This document shows, piece by piece, positions 1 through 6,836 of a DNA stretch of 7,010 nt. This DNA is from an uncultured Sphingobacteriales bacterium. GTDB lineage: Bacteria; Bacteroidota; Bacteroidia; Chitinophagales; Chitinophagaceae. The stretch lies in assembly GCA_946887085.1 (NCBI GenBank), contig CAMPKG010000183.1, positions 1-7,010 on the forward strand, written 5' to 3'. Numbering within the stretch: position 1 is the stretch's first letter; each line of letters begins with the position of its first letter. The position numbers were made by a program, and so were the translations under genes. Under the pieces are notes generated by a model, which saw only the letters and a program-made list of their open reading frames with translations, made no database searches and had not been told where the DNA came from.

Positions 1-864
1 ATCGTAATGCAGCCATACTTCGGTGCGACAATAAAAAAGGCTGTTGATCGTATTATTGGCACAGTGCTGGGCGGACTGGTGGGTGGATTGCTCATTAATA
101 TTCCCACGGGCATCTTCCTGAAAGAGTTTTTACTTTTCGTGAGCTTTATACTGATGGTTTATTTTATACGCACCAAATATTCGGTCTCCGTATTTTTCAT
201 CACGCTCAGCCTTGTGGTCCTGTTCAATATGGAGGGCAATGTGGAAGAAAGCCTGCTGATAACCCGCGCGCTATCGACTATCGGCGGTGCAGCGCTGGCC
301 ATCATTACAGGATTTGCACTGCTGCCGCACTGGGATAAAAAGTGGCTGCCCCTTCATCTTGCCAACGCCATCAGCTGCAACTACCAGTATTTCCTTGCCA
401 CTTTTTTTTCGACGGGCAGCAATGTTAGCTGGACAAAGAACAAACGCAACTCCGAATCGAAGAACAGCAATGCGTTCGATTCGTTCAACCGTTATATGCA
501 GGAGCCCGCACTCAACAAAAAACCGTACGCCATCTATTATCATATCATCACGCACAATGTGCGCATCACCCGCGAGCTGAACAACATCAACCTGGAACAG
601 GAAGGCCGGAAGGACACACCACCAGCCGCCCCGGTGCATGAGGAAATGATCAACAACTGCCTGCTTTGGTTCAATAAGAATATTTTATTGATACAAAAGA
701 TCGATCCCGATAACAAGACGAAGATCAAACTGCCGAATGTTTCATTCAGATATCCGTTCAGTCTTACGGTGCATCAAACGGTATACATGGAAAAAATGCT
801 GATAGAATTAAAGGCAATGAACCAGAGCCTGGTGCAGTTGGCAGAGAAACATGAGGCTGAATAG
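1..864 (+). CDS. FUSC-family (YccS-like) inner-membrane protein, C-terminal part
   Basis: The reading frame is open from the first base (Ile-Val precede the first Met at base 7), so the true start lies upstream and only the last 287 residues are seen. Counting from that Met, the stretch MQPYFGAT followed by KKAVDRIIGTVLGG resembles the entry of the FUSC_2 (fusaric-acid-resistance-like) domain, which usually reads as an x-QPSFGAT-x-R-x-x-x-R-x-x-GT-x-x-G pattern. Four hydrophobic segments follow at about residues 16-33, 41-54, 58-75 and 89-106, then a hydrophilic tail of about 180 residues, probably cytoplasmic. YccS-type relatives are about 700 residues with two such membrane blocks, so roughly the first half or more is missing here. 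The family is associated with efflux or envelope functions, but the substrate is unknown; no transport role can be read from this fragment. The stop lies 23 bp before acpH, which fits co-transcription. Family assignment is fairly secure; function is not. Confidence 0.8.
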   Translation: MVMQPYFGATIKKAVDRIIGTVLGGLVGGLLINIPTGIFLKEFLLFVSFILMVYFIRTKYSVSVFFITLSLVVLFNMEGNVEESLLITRALSTIGGAALAIITGFALLPHWDKKWLPLHLANAISCNYQYFLATFFSTGSNVSWTKNKRNSESKNSNAFDSFNRYMQEPALNKKPYAIYYHIITHNVRITRELNNINLEQEGRKDTPPAAPVHEEMINNCLLWFNKNILLIQKIDPDNKTKIKLPNVSFRYPFSLTVHQTVYMEKMLIELKAMNQSLVQLAEKHEAE

Positions 865-887
865 CCAACTTATATTAGTTTAGCTGA

Positions 888-1475
888 ATGAATTACCTGG
901 GGCATGCAGTGCTCTCCTTCGGCGATCCACAGATACTTACCGGCAACATGATAGGCGATCATGTGAAGGGAAAACTGGCACTCGAAAAATTCCCCGAAGG
1001 CATCCGCAAAGGCATTATGCTGCACAGGAAAATAGATGCCTACGCTGATGCCCACCCCGGCACGCAGAGGGCCAAACTCTGGTTTCGTGAGGACTACGGA
1101 TTATATGCCGGCGCTATCATGGACACCTTATACGACCATTTCCTCGCTAATGACGCTAAACTGTTCAATTCGGAAAAACACCTGCTGAATTTTACGAAAG
1201 AAGCATACAAAGCAATAGAAGAGAACCAGCAATGGCTACCTGAAACTTTCGCTGCCTATTTCACCCACATGCAACAGCATAACTGGCTTTATGGCTACCG
1301 TACGATGCCCGGCATGCAGCGCTCATTGCAGGGCTTGCATCGCCGCGCGCAGCACATGCCGCCACCCGAAAATGCTTATAAAATCTTTGTGACAAATTAC
1401 TATCAACTGGCACAGTGTTATTACGAGTTGATAGATGATATGATTAGATTTGTTAAAATCGAGTTAAGCCAGTAG
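888..1475 (+). CDS. acpH: acyl carrier protein phosphodiesterase (AcpH/DUF479 family)
   Basis: A 195-residue protein, close to the about 193 residues of E. coli AcpH and similar along its length. AcpH removes the 4'-phosphopantetheine arm from holo-ACP to give apo-ACP, acting in the cytoplasm on the fatty-acid synthesis carrier. Visible family signatures: the N-terminus MNYLGHAVLS (E. coli MNFLAHLHLA), TGNMIGDHVKG at residues 18-28 with D24, the HRKID block at 46-50 (H46, D50), and MDTLYDHFL at 78-86 with D79, D83 and H84. These His/Asp residues fit the metal-dependent HD-like fold proposed for the family. The ATG at 888 is chosen because it gives the conserved MN-x-L-x-H beginning. No Shine-Dalgarno sequence precedes it and no convincing promoter box is seen in the 23-bp gap, so it probably shares a transcript with the upstream FUSC gene. 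Homologues in Bacteroidota have not, to my knowledge, been widely tested biochemically; the family call is strong, the exact activity inferred. Confidence 0.87.
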   Translation: MNYLGHAVLSFGDPQILTGNMIGDHVKGKLALEKFPEGIRKGIMLHRKIDAYADAHPGTQRAKLWFREDYGLYAGAIMDTLYDHFLANDAKLFNSEKHLLNFTKEAYKAIEENQQWLPETFAAYFTHMQQHNWLYGYRTMPGMQRSLQGLHRRAQHMPPPENAYKIFVTNYYQLAQCYYELIDDMIRFVKIELSQ

Positions 1476-1526
1476 TATGCACCGTAGCCAGTTATTATTT
1501 TGCAACATTCCAGTAGTCTAAGTATC

Positions 1527-2732
1527 ATGCGCAAATATTTCTTTCCATATATAGCTTCCTTATTATTACTTCCCCTGGTTTTTATTGCCTGTAACAGCAA
1601 CCCGCAAACAGCCACTGCTAATCCTAACCCCCTTTTTACAGATGAGCAGAAAGCAGTGGCAGCTTCACAACCTCTGCATTATGTAGACACTACCAAACCA
1701 GAGTACAAGGTCATACGGCAGCGCGTGGATGCATTCATGAATAGCTTTGCGCGCAGTGGCTTCAACGGGAGCATTCTCGTCGGCAGCAAAGGGCAGGTTG
1801 TGTACGAGCGATATTTCGGCATGGCTAACCGGGAAACCGGTTTAAAACTTTTACCGAACAGCTCTGTTCAGCTCGCATCCATTTCAAAGACATTTACCGG
1901 AACTGCTGTGCTCTACCTGCATCAACACAAATTTCTTGACATCAACGAACGCGTACAGGAATATATCCCTGATTTTCCGTACAACAACATCACTGTAAAA
2001 ATGCTGCTTAACCACCGTTCAGGTTTGCCCGACTACCTGAAGTGGGTACCGCGTTTCCGCAAAGACCAGAAAACGCCGATAAACAACCCGACGGTCATCA
2101 GCATGTTTGCGCGCTATAAGCCGGCTCTTGAATTTAAGCCGGATACACGCTTCAAATACAGCAACAGCAACTACGAAGTTTTGGCCAGCGTGATCGAAGC
2201 AGTTACAGAACTCCGCTATCCTGATTTCATGCGCAAATTTATCTTCGAGCCGCTTGGCATGAAGAATACATTTGTGTATGAAGCCGAGAAAGGATTGCCT
2301 GCAACCGCAACCATCAGCTATAAATACAACTGGGTACGTGAGCCCGTGATGTTTGCCGACGGCGTTGATGGCGATAAAGGCATCTACAGCACAGTGCGCG
2401 ATATGTACCGCTGGGACCAATCCTTCTATAACAACACACTTCTGAATAAAGAAACGCTCGCCATGGCATATAGCCCCTACTCTTTCGAAAAGGCCGGCCA
2501 TAAGAACTATGGGCTCGGCTGGAGGATGATCAACAAGCCGGACAACAAGGTGATTTACCACAACGGTTGGTGGCACGGAAACAACACCGTTTTCTACCGT
2601 TTTGTGGAAGAGAATTTTACCATCATTATGCTGGGCAATAAATACAACTCGGGCATTTACAAGCAAGCTCCGATCATATACAGCCTGGTAAAGGGTACCC
2701 CGGTAAACAGGGAATTTGATTCCGAAGAATAA
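1527..2732 (+). CDS. lipoprotein serine hydrolase, class C beta-lactamase / PBP-like family
   Basis: A 401-residue secreted serine hydrolase (Beta-lactamase, PF00144-type fold). The N-terminus MRKYFFPYIASLLLLPLVFIAC is a lipoprotein signal with the probable lipidated Cys at residue 22; Phe at -3 of the lipobox is unusual but Ile-Ala-Cys fits. All three active-site motifs are present: SISK at 118-121 (nucleophile S118, K121), Tyr-Ser-Asn at 211-213, and His-Asn-Gly at 345-347 in place of the Lys-Thr-Gly of true beta-lactamases. The HxG third motif is common in esterases, D-amino-acid peptidases and LACTB-like proteins, so a peptidase or esterase is as likely as a beta-lactamase and antibiotic resistance should not be assumed. 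A TTG at 1500 would add nine residues, but the ATG at 1527 gives a proper signal peptide. No acidic residues directly follow Cys22, so the surface-export signal known in some Bacteroidota is not evident. A weak -7-like box TTATTTTG lies at 1495-1502. The substrate is unknown. Confidence 0.88.
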   Translation: MRKYFFPYIASLLLLPLVFIACNSNPQTATANPNPLFTDEQKAVAASQPLHYVDTTKPEYKVIRQRVDAFMNSFARSGFNGSILVGSKGQVVYERYFGMANRETGLKLLPNSSVQLASISKTFTGTAVLYLHQHKFLDINERVQEYIPDFPYNNITVKMLLNHRSGLPDYLKWVPRFRKDQKTPINNPTVISMFARYKPALEFKPDTRFKYSNSNYEVLASVIEAVTELRYPDFMRKFIFEPLGMKNTFVYEAEKGLPATATISYKYNWVREPVMFADGVDGDKGIYSTVRDMYRWDQSFYNNTLLNKETLAMAYSPYSFEKAGHKNYGLGWRMINKPDNKVIYHNGWWHGNNTVFYRFVEENFTIIMLGNKYNSGIYKQAPIIYSLVKGTPVNREFDSEE

Positions 2733-2765
2733 GTTTTTTTAAGCATCATTTCCGGTTGTTATACA

Positions 2766-2773
2766 TATTTTTG
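2766..2773 (+). promoter_or_regulatory. candidate -7 promoter box (TAnnTTTG) for the DUF5686 gene
   Basis: The sequence TATTTTTG matches all conserved positions of the Bacteroidota -7 consensus TAnnTTTG and ends 20 bp before the ATG at 2794. That would place transcription start near 2779 and give a short leader of about 15 bases. No clear -33 TTG element is found at the usual 17-23 bp spacing; the nearest upstream TTG is only 7 bp away, and a T-run at 2734-2740 is 25 bp away. A short AT-rich box like this can occur by chance. Confidence 0.4.
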
Positions 2774-2793
2774 AGCTACAGCGTTATTCCTGT

Positions 2794-5187
2794 ATGCTCA
2801 GAACCGCGCTATTAAACCTACTGCTGCTTGCTGCCTATGCGACGCTTGCGCAAAACGGCGTTACAGGCATAGTACTTGATGCGGAAACGCGGCAACCGCT
2901 GCCCTTTGCTACCATCCATATCCCCGGCACTAAACAGGGCTCCATTACAGAAATGGATGGACGGTTCTCGATAAATGTTCCGGGTAACGAAATTGAACTT
3001 TCATACATTGGCTTTGAAAAAACGATCTTTCTCCTGCCGCACACAAGCGACAGCTTTTTCCTGAAGCCGCTGACCAATACCATGGGCGAGGTGGTGATCA
3101 AACCACCTTACGACAAAGTAAAGAGACTGGTCGATCTCGCGATAGAAAACAAAGACAGTCACGACCCTGAAAAATATGATTGGTACCGCTGTCATATTTA
3201 CCACAAGCTGACGATCGATTTTTTGCCTGATCCCAAATACACGGGCAAGGATTCTTCGATCTATAAAATGAAAACGTTTCTTGACAAAAGCCATTTGCTT
3301 TTCAGCGAGAATTATACCGAGCGTACATACAGGTCGCCTAAACAACTGCAGGAAGTGGTACTGGCATCAAAATGGTCTGGGATGAAGAAAACACATTTCA
3401 CCACGCTGGTGACTGATTTCCTGCCCTTCGATGTGTACAAAGACTTTATCAAGCTGCAGGGCAAAGACTATCTGCACCCGGTTTCAAAAGGCTGGCAGCA
3501 GCGTTATGATTTCGATATAGTAGACGAACTGCTCGACGGCAGCGATACTATCTTTATTCTTAAGTATGGCCCAAAGAAAAATGCTTCATTCAATTCACTG
3601 AAGGGCACCGTATACATCAATAGCAATGGTTATGCTATCTCGCATTTTATCACCAACACCAACGATACTGTCAGCAACCGCTACATAAAAATGGAGCAGG
3701 TGTACCGGCATGTCAACGGCAAATGGTTTCCCCGTGAGCTGAACTATGATTTTGTTTTCAAAAAATATCCCAACGAGCATATCGGTTTACGCCTGACGGG
3801 CCACTCCCTTATCGATTCCGTGTCTTATGATGAGCTTTCAACATTTAAATTCGATAAAGCCCATCCTGTAAAGCTGCACGACTCCGCCGACCTGCGTACC
3901 GAAGCTCAATGGGCAACATATCGTTTCGATCCGCTTTCTCAGAAAGAAGAAACGACCTACAAGGTCATAGACAGCGTGCTTGAAAAGGAGAACATTAACC
4001 TCGACGGGTTCCTGTCTGTATTTGGAAAGACCCTGGCTCTCGGCCTTGTGCCTGTTGGTCCTGTTGATATCGACATAAAACGCCTGCTGGCTTTTAATAA
4101 TTATGAGGGTACTCGCCTTGGCATCGGCCTTTACACCAACGAACGTATTTCCAGGTACTTTTCAGTTGGCGGATGGTTTGGTTATGGCTTTAAGGATAAA
4201 GTATTGAAGTACGGGGGCAATTTGCAGATCATGCCCATGGGCAACCGGGAACATGTGCTCGATCTCTTCTATCAGAAGACCTACCAGAATAGCGGTGTGG
4301 TCAATTTTCACCGCGAGCTTGACAGGAGTACTGTACGCAACTGGGTACTGGCACAAGTAGACCAGGTAGAGGAATATGGCGCGACCGCACAAACAAGGCT
4401 GGGCTATTGGGAACTGACGGGCCAGGCAAAACAACAGGAATTAATACCCCAATACAGTTATACCTTCAGCGAACCCGGCAATAACATGCGCTTCGATGTG
4501 CGGGAAGCGTCTATCGGTTTACGTTTTGCCTATGCGGAAAAGCGCACGCCGCTTTCGGGCTATTACCTGCCGCAGTTCAATCCAGGATACCCTGTGTTAT
4601 ATATGCGCGTGAGCGGCGGTACTATCGGGTCGGGATTGTATGAAACAGAATATTACCGTGCACTGCTGGGACTCACTTACAATACACATATCAACCGCTG
4701 GGGTTCCGACAAATTCCGCGTACAGGGAGGCATGATAAAAACGCTGGATGATAAGGCGTTGCCACGCTCCTTCCTGCTGGCGGGCGGAGGTTTCCGTACC
4801 ACCGATGATTTCCAATGGCAGGCCTGGGGTGGCTTCGTTACTATGTTCCCTTATCAATTTTTCAGCGACAAGTATGCAAGCCTGATGTATGTGCATGATT
4901 TCGACAGGAGACTGTACAAAACCAAATTCAGCAACCCATTTGTAAGCGTTGCGCACAATGTACTGTGGGGACAGCTAAATACGGTCAACGAAACAGCCAA
5001 TGCAGGCATACAGGCCCCCGACGAGTTTTATCATGAATCCGGCCTGATCCTCAACCATCTTTACAAATTCAATTATTTCAACTTTGCCTATCTCGCATTC
5101 AATGTAGGTGCTTATTATCACTGGGCGCCAACCTTCGACTGGAAGAAGAATGGCCGGATCGTCTTCGGCATCGCTTTCGATTTGTAA
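2794..5187 (+). CDS. DUF5686 outer-membrane protein with carboxypeptidase-regulatory-like domain
   Basis: A 797-residue exported protein. A signal peptide occupies residues 1-19, with probable cleavage in ATLA|QNG. Residues about 22-92 form a carboxypeptidase-D regulatory-like beta-sandwich (PF13715 type): GIVLDAETRQPLPFATIHI, then DGRFSINVP around 55-63 and LSYIGFEKT at 69-77. This domain commonly starts TonB-dependent receptors and other outer-membrane proteins in Bacteroidota. The rest matches the DUF5686 pattern: GEVVIKPPYDKVKRLVDLAI near 98-117, then a region of alternating hydrophobic strands. From about residue 430 (FNNYEGTRLGIGLYTNERIS onward) to the end, aromatic-rich strands suggest a beta-barrel finishing in GIAFDL. 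There is no recognisable TonB-receptor plug domain, so a nutrient receptor is unlikely. The function of DUF5686 proteins is unknown. The ATG is chosen for the signal peptide and the TATTTTTG box upstream. The gene sits 61 bp after the serine hydrolase. Its stop codon touches the terminator T-tract of convergent guaB. Confidence 0.87.
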   Translation: MLRTALLNLLLLAAYATLAQNGVTGIVLDAETRQPLPFATIHIPGTKQGSITEMDGRFSINVPGNEIELSYIGFEKTIFLLPHTSDSFFLKPLTNTMGEVVIKPPYDKVKRLVDLAIENKDSHDPEKYDWYRCHIYHKLTIDFLPDPKYTGKDSSIYKMKTFLDKSHLLFSENYTERTYRSPKQLQEVVLASKWSGMKKTHFTTLVTDFLPFDVYKDFIKLQGKDYLHPVSKGWQQRYDFDIVDELLDGSDTIFILKYGPKKNASFNSLKGTVYINSNGYAISHFITNTNDTVSNRYIKMEQVYRHVNGKWFPRELNYDFVFKKYPNEHIGLRLTGHSLIDSVSYDELSTFKFDKAHPVKLHDSADLRTEAQWATYRFDPLSQKEETTYKVIDSVLEKENINLDGFLSVFGKTLALGLVPVGPVDIDIKRLLAFNNYEGTRLGIGLYTNERISRYFSVGGWFGYGFKDKVLKYGGNLQIMPMGNREHVLDLFYQKTYQNSGVVNFHRELDRSTVRNWVLAQVDQVEEYGATAQTRLGYWELTGQAKQQELIPQYSYTFSEPGNNMRFDVREASIGLRFAYAEKRTPLSGYYLPQFNPGYPVLYMRVSGGTIGSGLYETEYYRALLGLTYNTHINRWGSDKFRVQGGMIKTLDDKALPRSFLLAGGGFRTTDDFQWQAWGGFVTMFPYQFFSDKYASLMYVHDFDRRLYKTKFSNPFVSVAHNVLWGQLNTVNETANAGIQAPDEFYHESGLILNHLYKFNYFNFAYLAFNVGAYYHWAPTFDWKKNGRIVFGIAFDL

Positions 5188-5218
5188 AAAAGAATATCCC
5201 CCGCAAAGCAGGGGATAT
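5186..5218 (-). terminator. rho-independent terminator of guaB
   Basis: On the minus strand an 8-bp perfect stem, ATATCCCC paired with GGGGATAT (5211-5218 with 5194-5201), continues through one mismatch into two more pairs closing an AAA/TTT triloop, and is followed by TCTTTTTT (5193 down to 5186). This is a textbook intrinsic terminator about 50 bp beyond the guaB stop. On the plus strand the same hairpin is followed by CATATCTC, not a U-run, so it would end the DUF5686 transcript less efficiently, if at all. Confidence 0.8.
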
Positions 5219-5268
5219 CATATCTCAAAGCAACCGAATTAACTCAATTAACTCAGCTATCTAATCAA

Positions 5269-6738
5269 CTATCTGCTATAATTCGGTGCTTCCTTCGTGA
5301 TCACGATATTGTGCGGATGACTTTCGGCCATACTGGCTGAAGTGATGCGAACAAATTGCGCGTCGTCCTGCAGCGCACTGATATCTTTGCAACCCGTAAG
5401 CCCCATACCAGCACGAAGGCCGCCGACGAACTGCTGTATCACTTCATTCACCATGCCTTTGTAGGGAACACGGCCGACAATGCCTTCCGGTACCAACTTC
5501 CTGGAGTCTGCTTCGCTGTCCTGGAAATAGCGGTCTTTGGAACCTTCCTGCATCGCCTCCAGCGAACCCATTCCGCGATAGCCCTTGAACTTACGGCCTT
5601 CGTAGATGATCGTCTCTCCGGGGCTCTCTTCAGTACCGGCGAAAATAGAACCTGCCATGATGCAGGATGCACCTGCTGCGAGCGCTTTTACCATATCACC
5701 GGTATAACGGATACCGCCGTCTGCGATAACTGGTATACCACGGCGTTTCAGTGCGCTTGCAGCTTCCATGATGGCGGTAAGCTGGGGAGCACCTGCACCG
5801 GTTACTATACGCGTAGTACAGATAGAACCCGGGCCTACACCTATTTTGACAGCATCTGCGCCGGCATCTGCCAGGGCTTTCGCACCTGCAGCAGTGGCTA
5901 CGTTGCCCGCTATTATCGGCGTGGATCTGAATGCTTTTTTCACACGGGTCAAAGCTTCCAATACACCTTTTGAGTGGCCGTGCGAGCTATCCAGTACCAG
6001 CACGTCGACACCTGCGGCCCTTAGTGCCTCAGCACGATCGTGTGTATCTTTAGTAATGCCGATAGCAGCGCCTACCAGCAAGCGTCCCGTTGGATCTTTA
6101 CCGGCATTAGGGTGGCTCTTTAAATTCTGCACGTCGCGGAAAGTGATGAGGCCTATCAGCTTACCTTTTTTATCTACTATCGGGAGCTTTTCAATTTTAT
6201 ATTGTTCGAGGATGCCCTCTGCTTTGCCCATGCTGGTTCCTGCCGAAGCAGTCACGAGATTTTCGCGGGTCATAACCTCTTTTACTTTTCTTTTCGGATT
6301 TTTCTCGAAGCGCAAATCGCGGTTGGTGAGGATACCGACCAGCAGGTGGTTTGCGTCTACGATGGGAATACCACCGATCCTGTTCTCGCGCATCACTTTC
6401 AGCGCCTCACCCACTGTTGCATCAGGACTAAGTGTTATCGGGTCCACGATCAAGCCGCTTTCGCTCCGTTTTACTTTGCGCACATGCTCGGCCTGGCGCT
6501 CGATGCTCATATTCTTGTGCAGGATGCCGATGCCTCCCTCGCGGGCGAGCGCAATAGCCAGGTTAGCCTCCGTAACGGTATCCATAGCAGCGGAAACCAT
6601 CGGAATATTCAGGCGTATGTCTTTGGTTAACTGGGTAGAAAGATTTACCTCGTTGGGCAATACTTCGGAATAGGCGGGCACCAGGAGTACATCATCAAAT
6701 GTAAGGCCTTCGCCGTAGAACTTAGATTTTGCAGCCAT
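5269..6738 (-). CDS. guaB: IMP dehydrogenase
   Basis: A 489-residue protein, the usual bacterial length (E. coli 488). It oxidises IMP to XMP with NAD+, the committed step of GMP synthesis in the cytoplasm, normally as a tetramer. The (beta/alpha)8 barrel begins with [12 protein letters not shown] at 11-22; two CBS domains (Bateman module) are inserted at about 98-213, with IGGIPIVD at 121-128 and [17 protein letters not shown] at 184-200; the barrel then resumes. Catalytic Cys307 sits in GPGSICTTR (302-310). Substrate and cofactor residues include D250 in [12 protein letters not shown]340 in IADGGIR, and the Arg403-Tyr404 pair of the mobile flap in KDRYFQ. The end, ITKEAPNY, is family-typical. 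All key residues are intact, so it should be active, with CBS-mediated control by adenine/guanine nucleotides as known for the family. An upstream ATG at 6804 would add 22 unconserved residues; the ATG at 6738 matches homologue starts. The gene is monocistronic by position: divergent from the next gene and convergent with the DUF5686 gene. Confidence 0.97.
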   Translation of the reverse strand: MAAKSKFYGEGLTFDDVLLVPAYSEVLPNEVNLSTQLTKDIRLNIPMVSAAMDTVTEANLAIALAREGGIGILHKNMSIERQAEHVRKVKRSESGLIVDPITLSPDATVGEALKVMRENRIGGIPIVDANHLLVGILTNRDLRFEKNPKRKVKEVMTRENLVTASAGTSMGKAEGILEQYKIEKLPIVDKKGKLIGLITFRDVQNLKSHPNAGKDPTGRLLVGAAIGITKDTHDRAEALRAAGVDVLVLDSSHGHSKGVLEALTRVKKAFRSTPIIAGNVATAAGAKALADAGADAVKIGVGPGSICTTRIVTGAGAPQLTAIMEAASALKRRGIPVIADGGIRYTGDMVKALAAGASCIMAGSIFAGTEESPGETIIYEGRKFKGYRGMGSLEAMQEGSKDRYFQDSEADSRKLVPEGIVGRVPYKGMVNEVIQQFVGGLRAGMGLTGCKDISALQDDAQFVRITSASMAESHPHNIVITKEAPNYSR

Positions 6739-6740
6739 GT

Positions 6741-6749
6741 GCAAAGATA
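6741..6749 (-). promoter_or_regulatory. candidate -7 promoter box (TATCTTTGC) for guaB
   Basis: On the minus strand TATCTTTGC is a full match to the Bacteroidota -7 consensus TAnnTTTG, with the trailing C often seen in Cytophaga/Chitinophaga-type genomes. The TTTG ends at 6742, only three bases (C, A, C) before the A of the guaB ATG at 6738. By the usual box-to-start distance, transcription would begin at or within the start codon. No clear -33 TTG is seen at normal spacing; upstream is an AT-rich stretch (6763-6775). Confidence 0.5.
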
Positions 6750-6810
6750 GTGCAGCAAAACGAAATTTTAAAAATAGCTTTTCGATATGATACAATAAGC
6801 CCATTTACTT

Positions 6811-6824
6811 GTACTTTGCGCAAA
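6811..6824 (+). promoter_or_regulatory. possible promoter box and 10-bp palindrome upstream of the ligase-like gene
   Basis: GTACTTTGC at 6811-6819 resembles the Bacteroidota -7 element in its CTTTGC half, but the TA is one base too close to match TAnnTTTG exactly. It overlaps the perfect palindrome TTTGCGCAAA (6815-6824). The box ends 18 bp before the ATG at 6837, a sensible leader length. No -33 element is evident. The palindrome could be an operator or a coincidence. Confidence 0.28.
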
Positions 6825-6836
6825 ATTGAAAAGCGG

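Noticed and set aside
1500..1526. TTG start for the serine hydrolase
   Set aside because: It would put nine polar residues before the Arg-Lys of the signal peptide; the ATG at 1527 gives a standard lipoprotein signal.
2019..2666. Open frame of about 215 codons on the minus strand opposite the serine hydrolase
   Set aside because: It lies antisense within a gene whose catalytic motifs are all intact; no recognisable domain or start signal supports it.
2711..2740. Possible terminator after the serine hydrolase: GGAAT-TTG-ATTCC stem followed by a T-run at 2734-2740
   Set aside because: The stem has only five pairs, three of them A-T, lies inside the coding end, and is separated from the T-run by ten bases; this does not fit an intrinsic terminator.
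5768..6673. Long open frame (about 300 codons) on the plus strand opposite guaB
   Set aside because: It is fully antisense to the well-conserved guaB, has a low-complexity Ser/Ala/Pro-rich composition typical of a shadow frame, and resembles no known family.
6739..6804. Extended guaB start at the ATG at 6804 (22 extra residues)
   Set aside because: The extra residues are not found in IMP dehydrogenases, would use up most of the divergent promoter region, and would place the -7 box inside the gene.
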